Source: an uncultured Eubacteriales bacterium (lineage in GTDB: Bacteria > Bacillota > Clostridia > Oscillospirales > Acutalibacteraceae). Taken from it: 47,935 nucleotides of DNA. A program made the translations under genes and the position numbers. The notes below the pieces were generated by a model. The model saw only the letters and a program-made list of their open reading frames with translations, ran no database searches and was not told the DNA's origin. Below are positions 47,912-47,935 of the stretch, one piece after another (position 1 is the first letter of the stretch; each line of letters begins with the position of its first letter). Location of the stretch: the NCBI GenBank assembly GCA_949741605.1, contig CATJNB010000123.1, positions 1 to 47,935 on the forward strand, read 5' to 3'.

Positions 47912-47935
47912 ATTACAAGGAGGATTTTCTTACTA

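Overview
The window is a gene-dense chromosomal segment of a spore-forming, probably anaerobic Firmicute (Clostridia/Oscillospiraceae-like). This is inferred from spoIIE, class III RNR (nrdDG), iorAB, rubrerythrin and AGGAGG-type RBSs. I support about 44 protein genes, including one 47-aa membrane-protein sORF absent from the ORF track. I see no rRNA, tRNA, CRISPR array, prophage or transposase. Gene blocks in order: rubrerythrin/leuDC; maf-mreBCD-PBP2-minD-mgsA; hisS-aspS; an AlkA-like glycosylase converging on nrdDG; hxlR divergent from a PrsA-like lipoprotein gene; nicotinamidase plus NUDIX-BFD, divergent from an M14 peptidase; glycosyltransferase; VanW lipoprotein; GNAT; MBOAT-DHHW acylation pair; adenine deaminase and RsuA-type synthase; aminotransferase-trpS; spoIIE; LCP protein; metG-tatD-radical SAM; pstSCAB; iorAB. 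The main points for follow-up are: (1) a NUDIX ADP-ribose pyrophosphatase-like protein fused to a canonical BFD [2Fe-2S] domain, in an apparent operon with a nicotinamidase; (2) a PstC permease with a ~150-aa extra multi-TM N-terminal domain in a pst operon lacking phoU; (3) two NrdR-box-like sites 31 bp apart over a near-consensus nrdDG promoter, followed by a structured leader and a terminator between nrdD and nrdG; (4) a spoIIE promoter candidate with 21-bp spacing and a 0A-box-like site; (5) two overlapping near-consensus promoters before the LCP gene; (6) a MinD that ends before its usual C-terminal membrane-targeting helix, with no MinC/MinE in the window; (7) a TatD-linked radical SAM protein; (8) a 54-nt pure pyrimidine tract at the right edge. 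All calls are by eye; no database searches were run.
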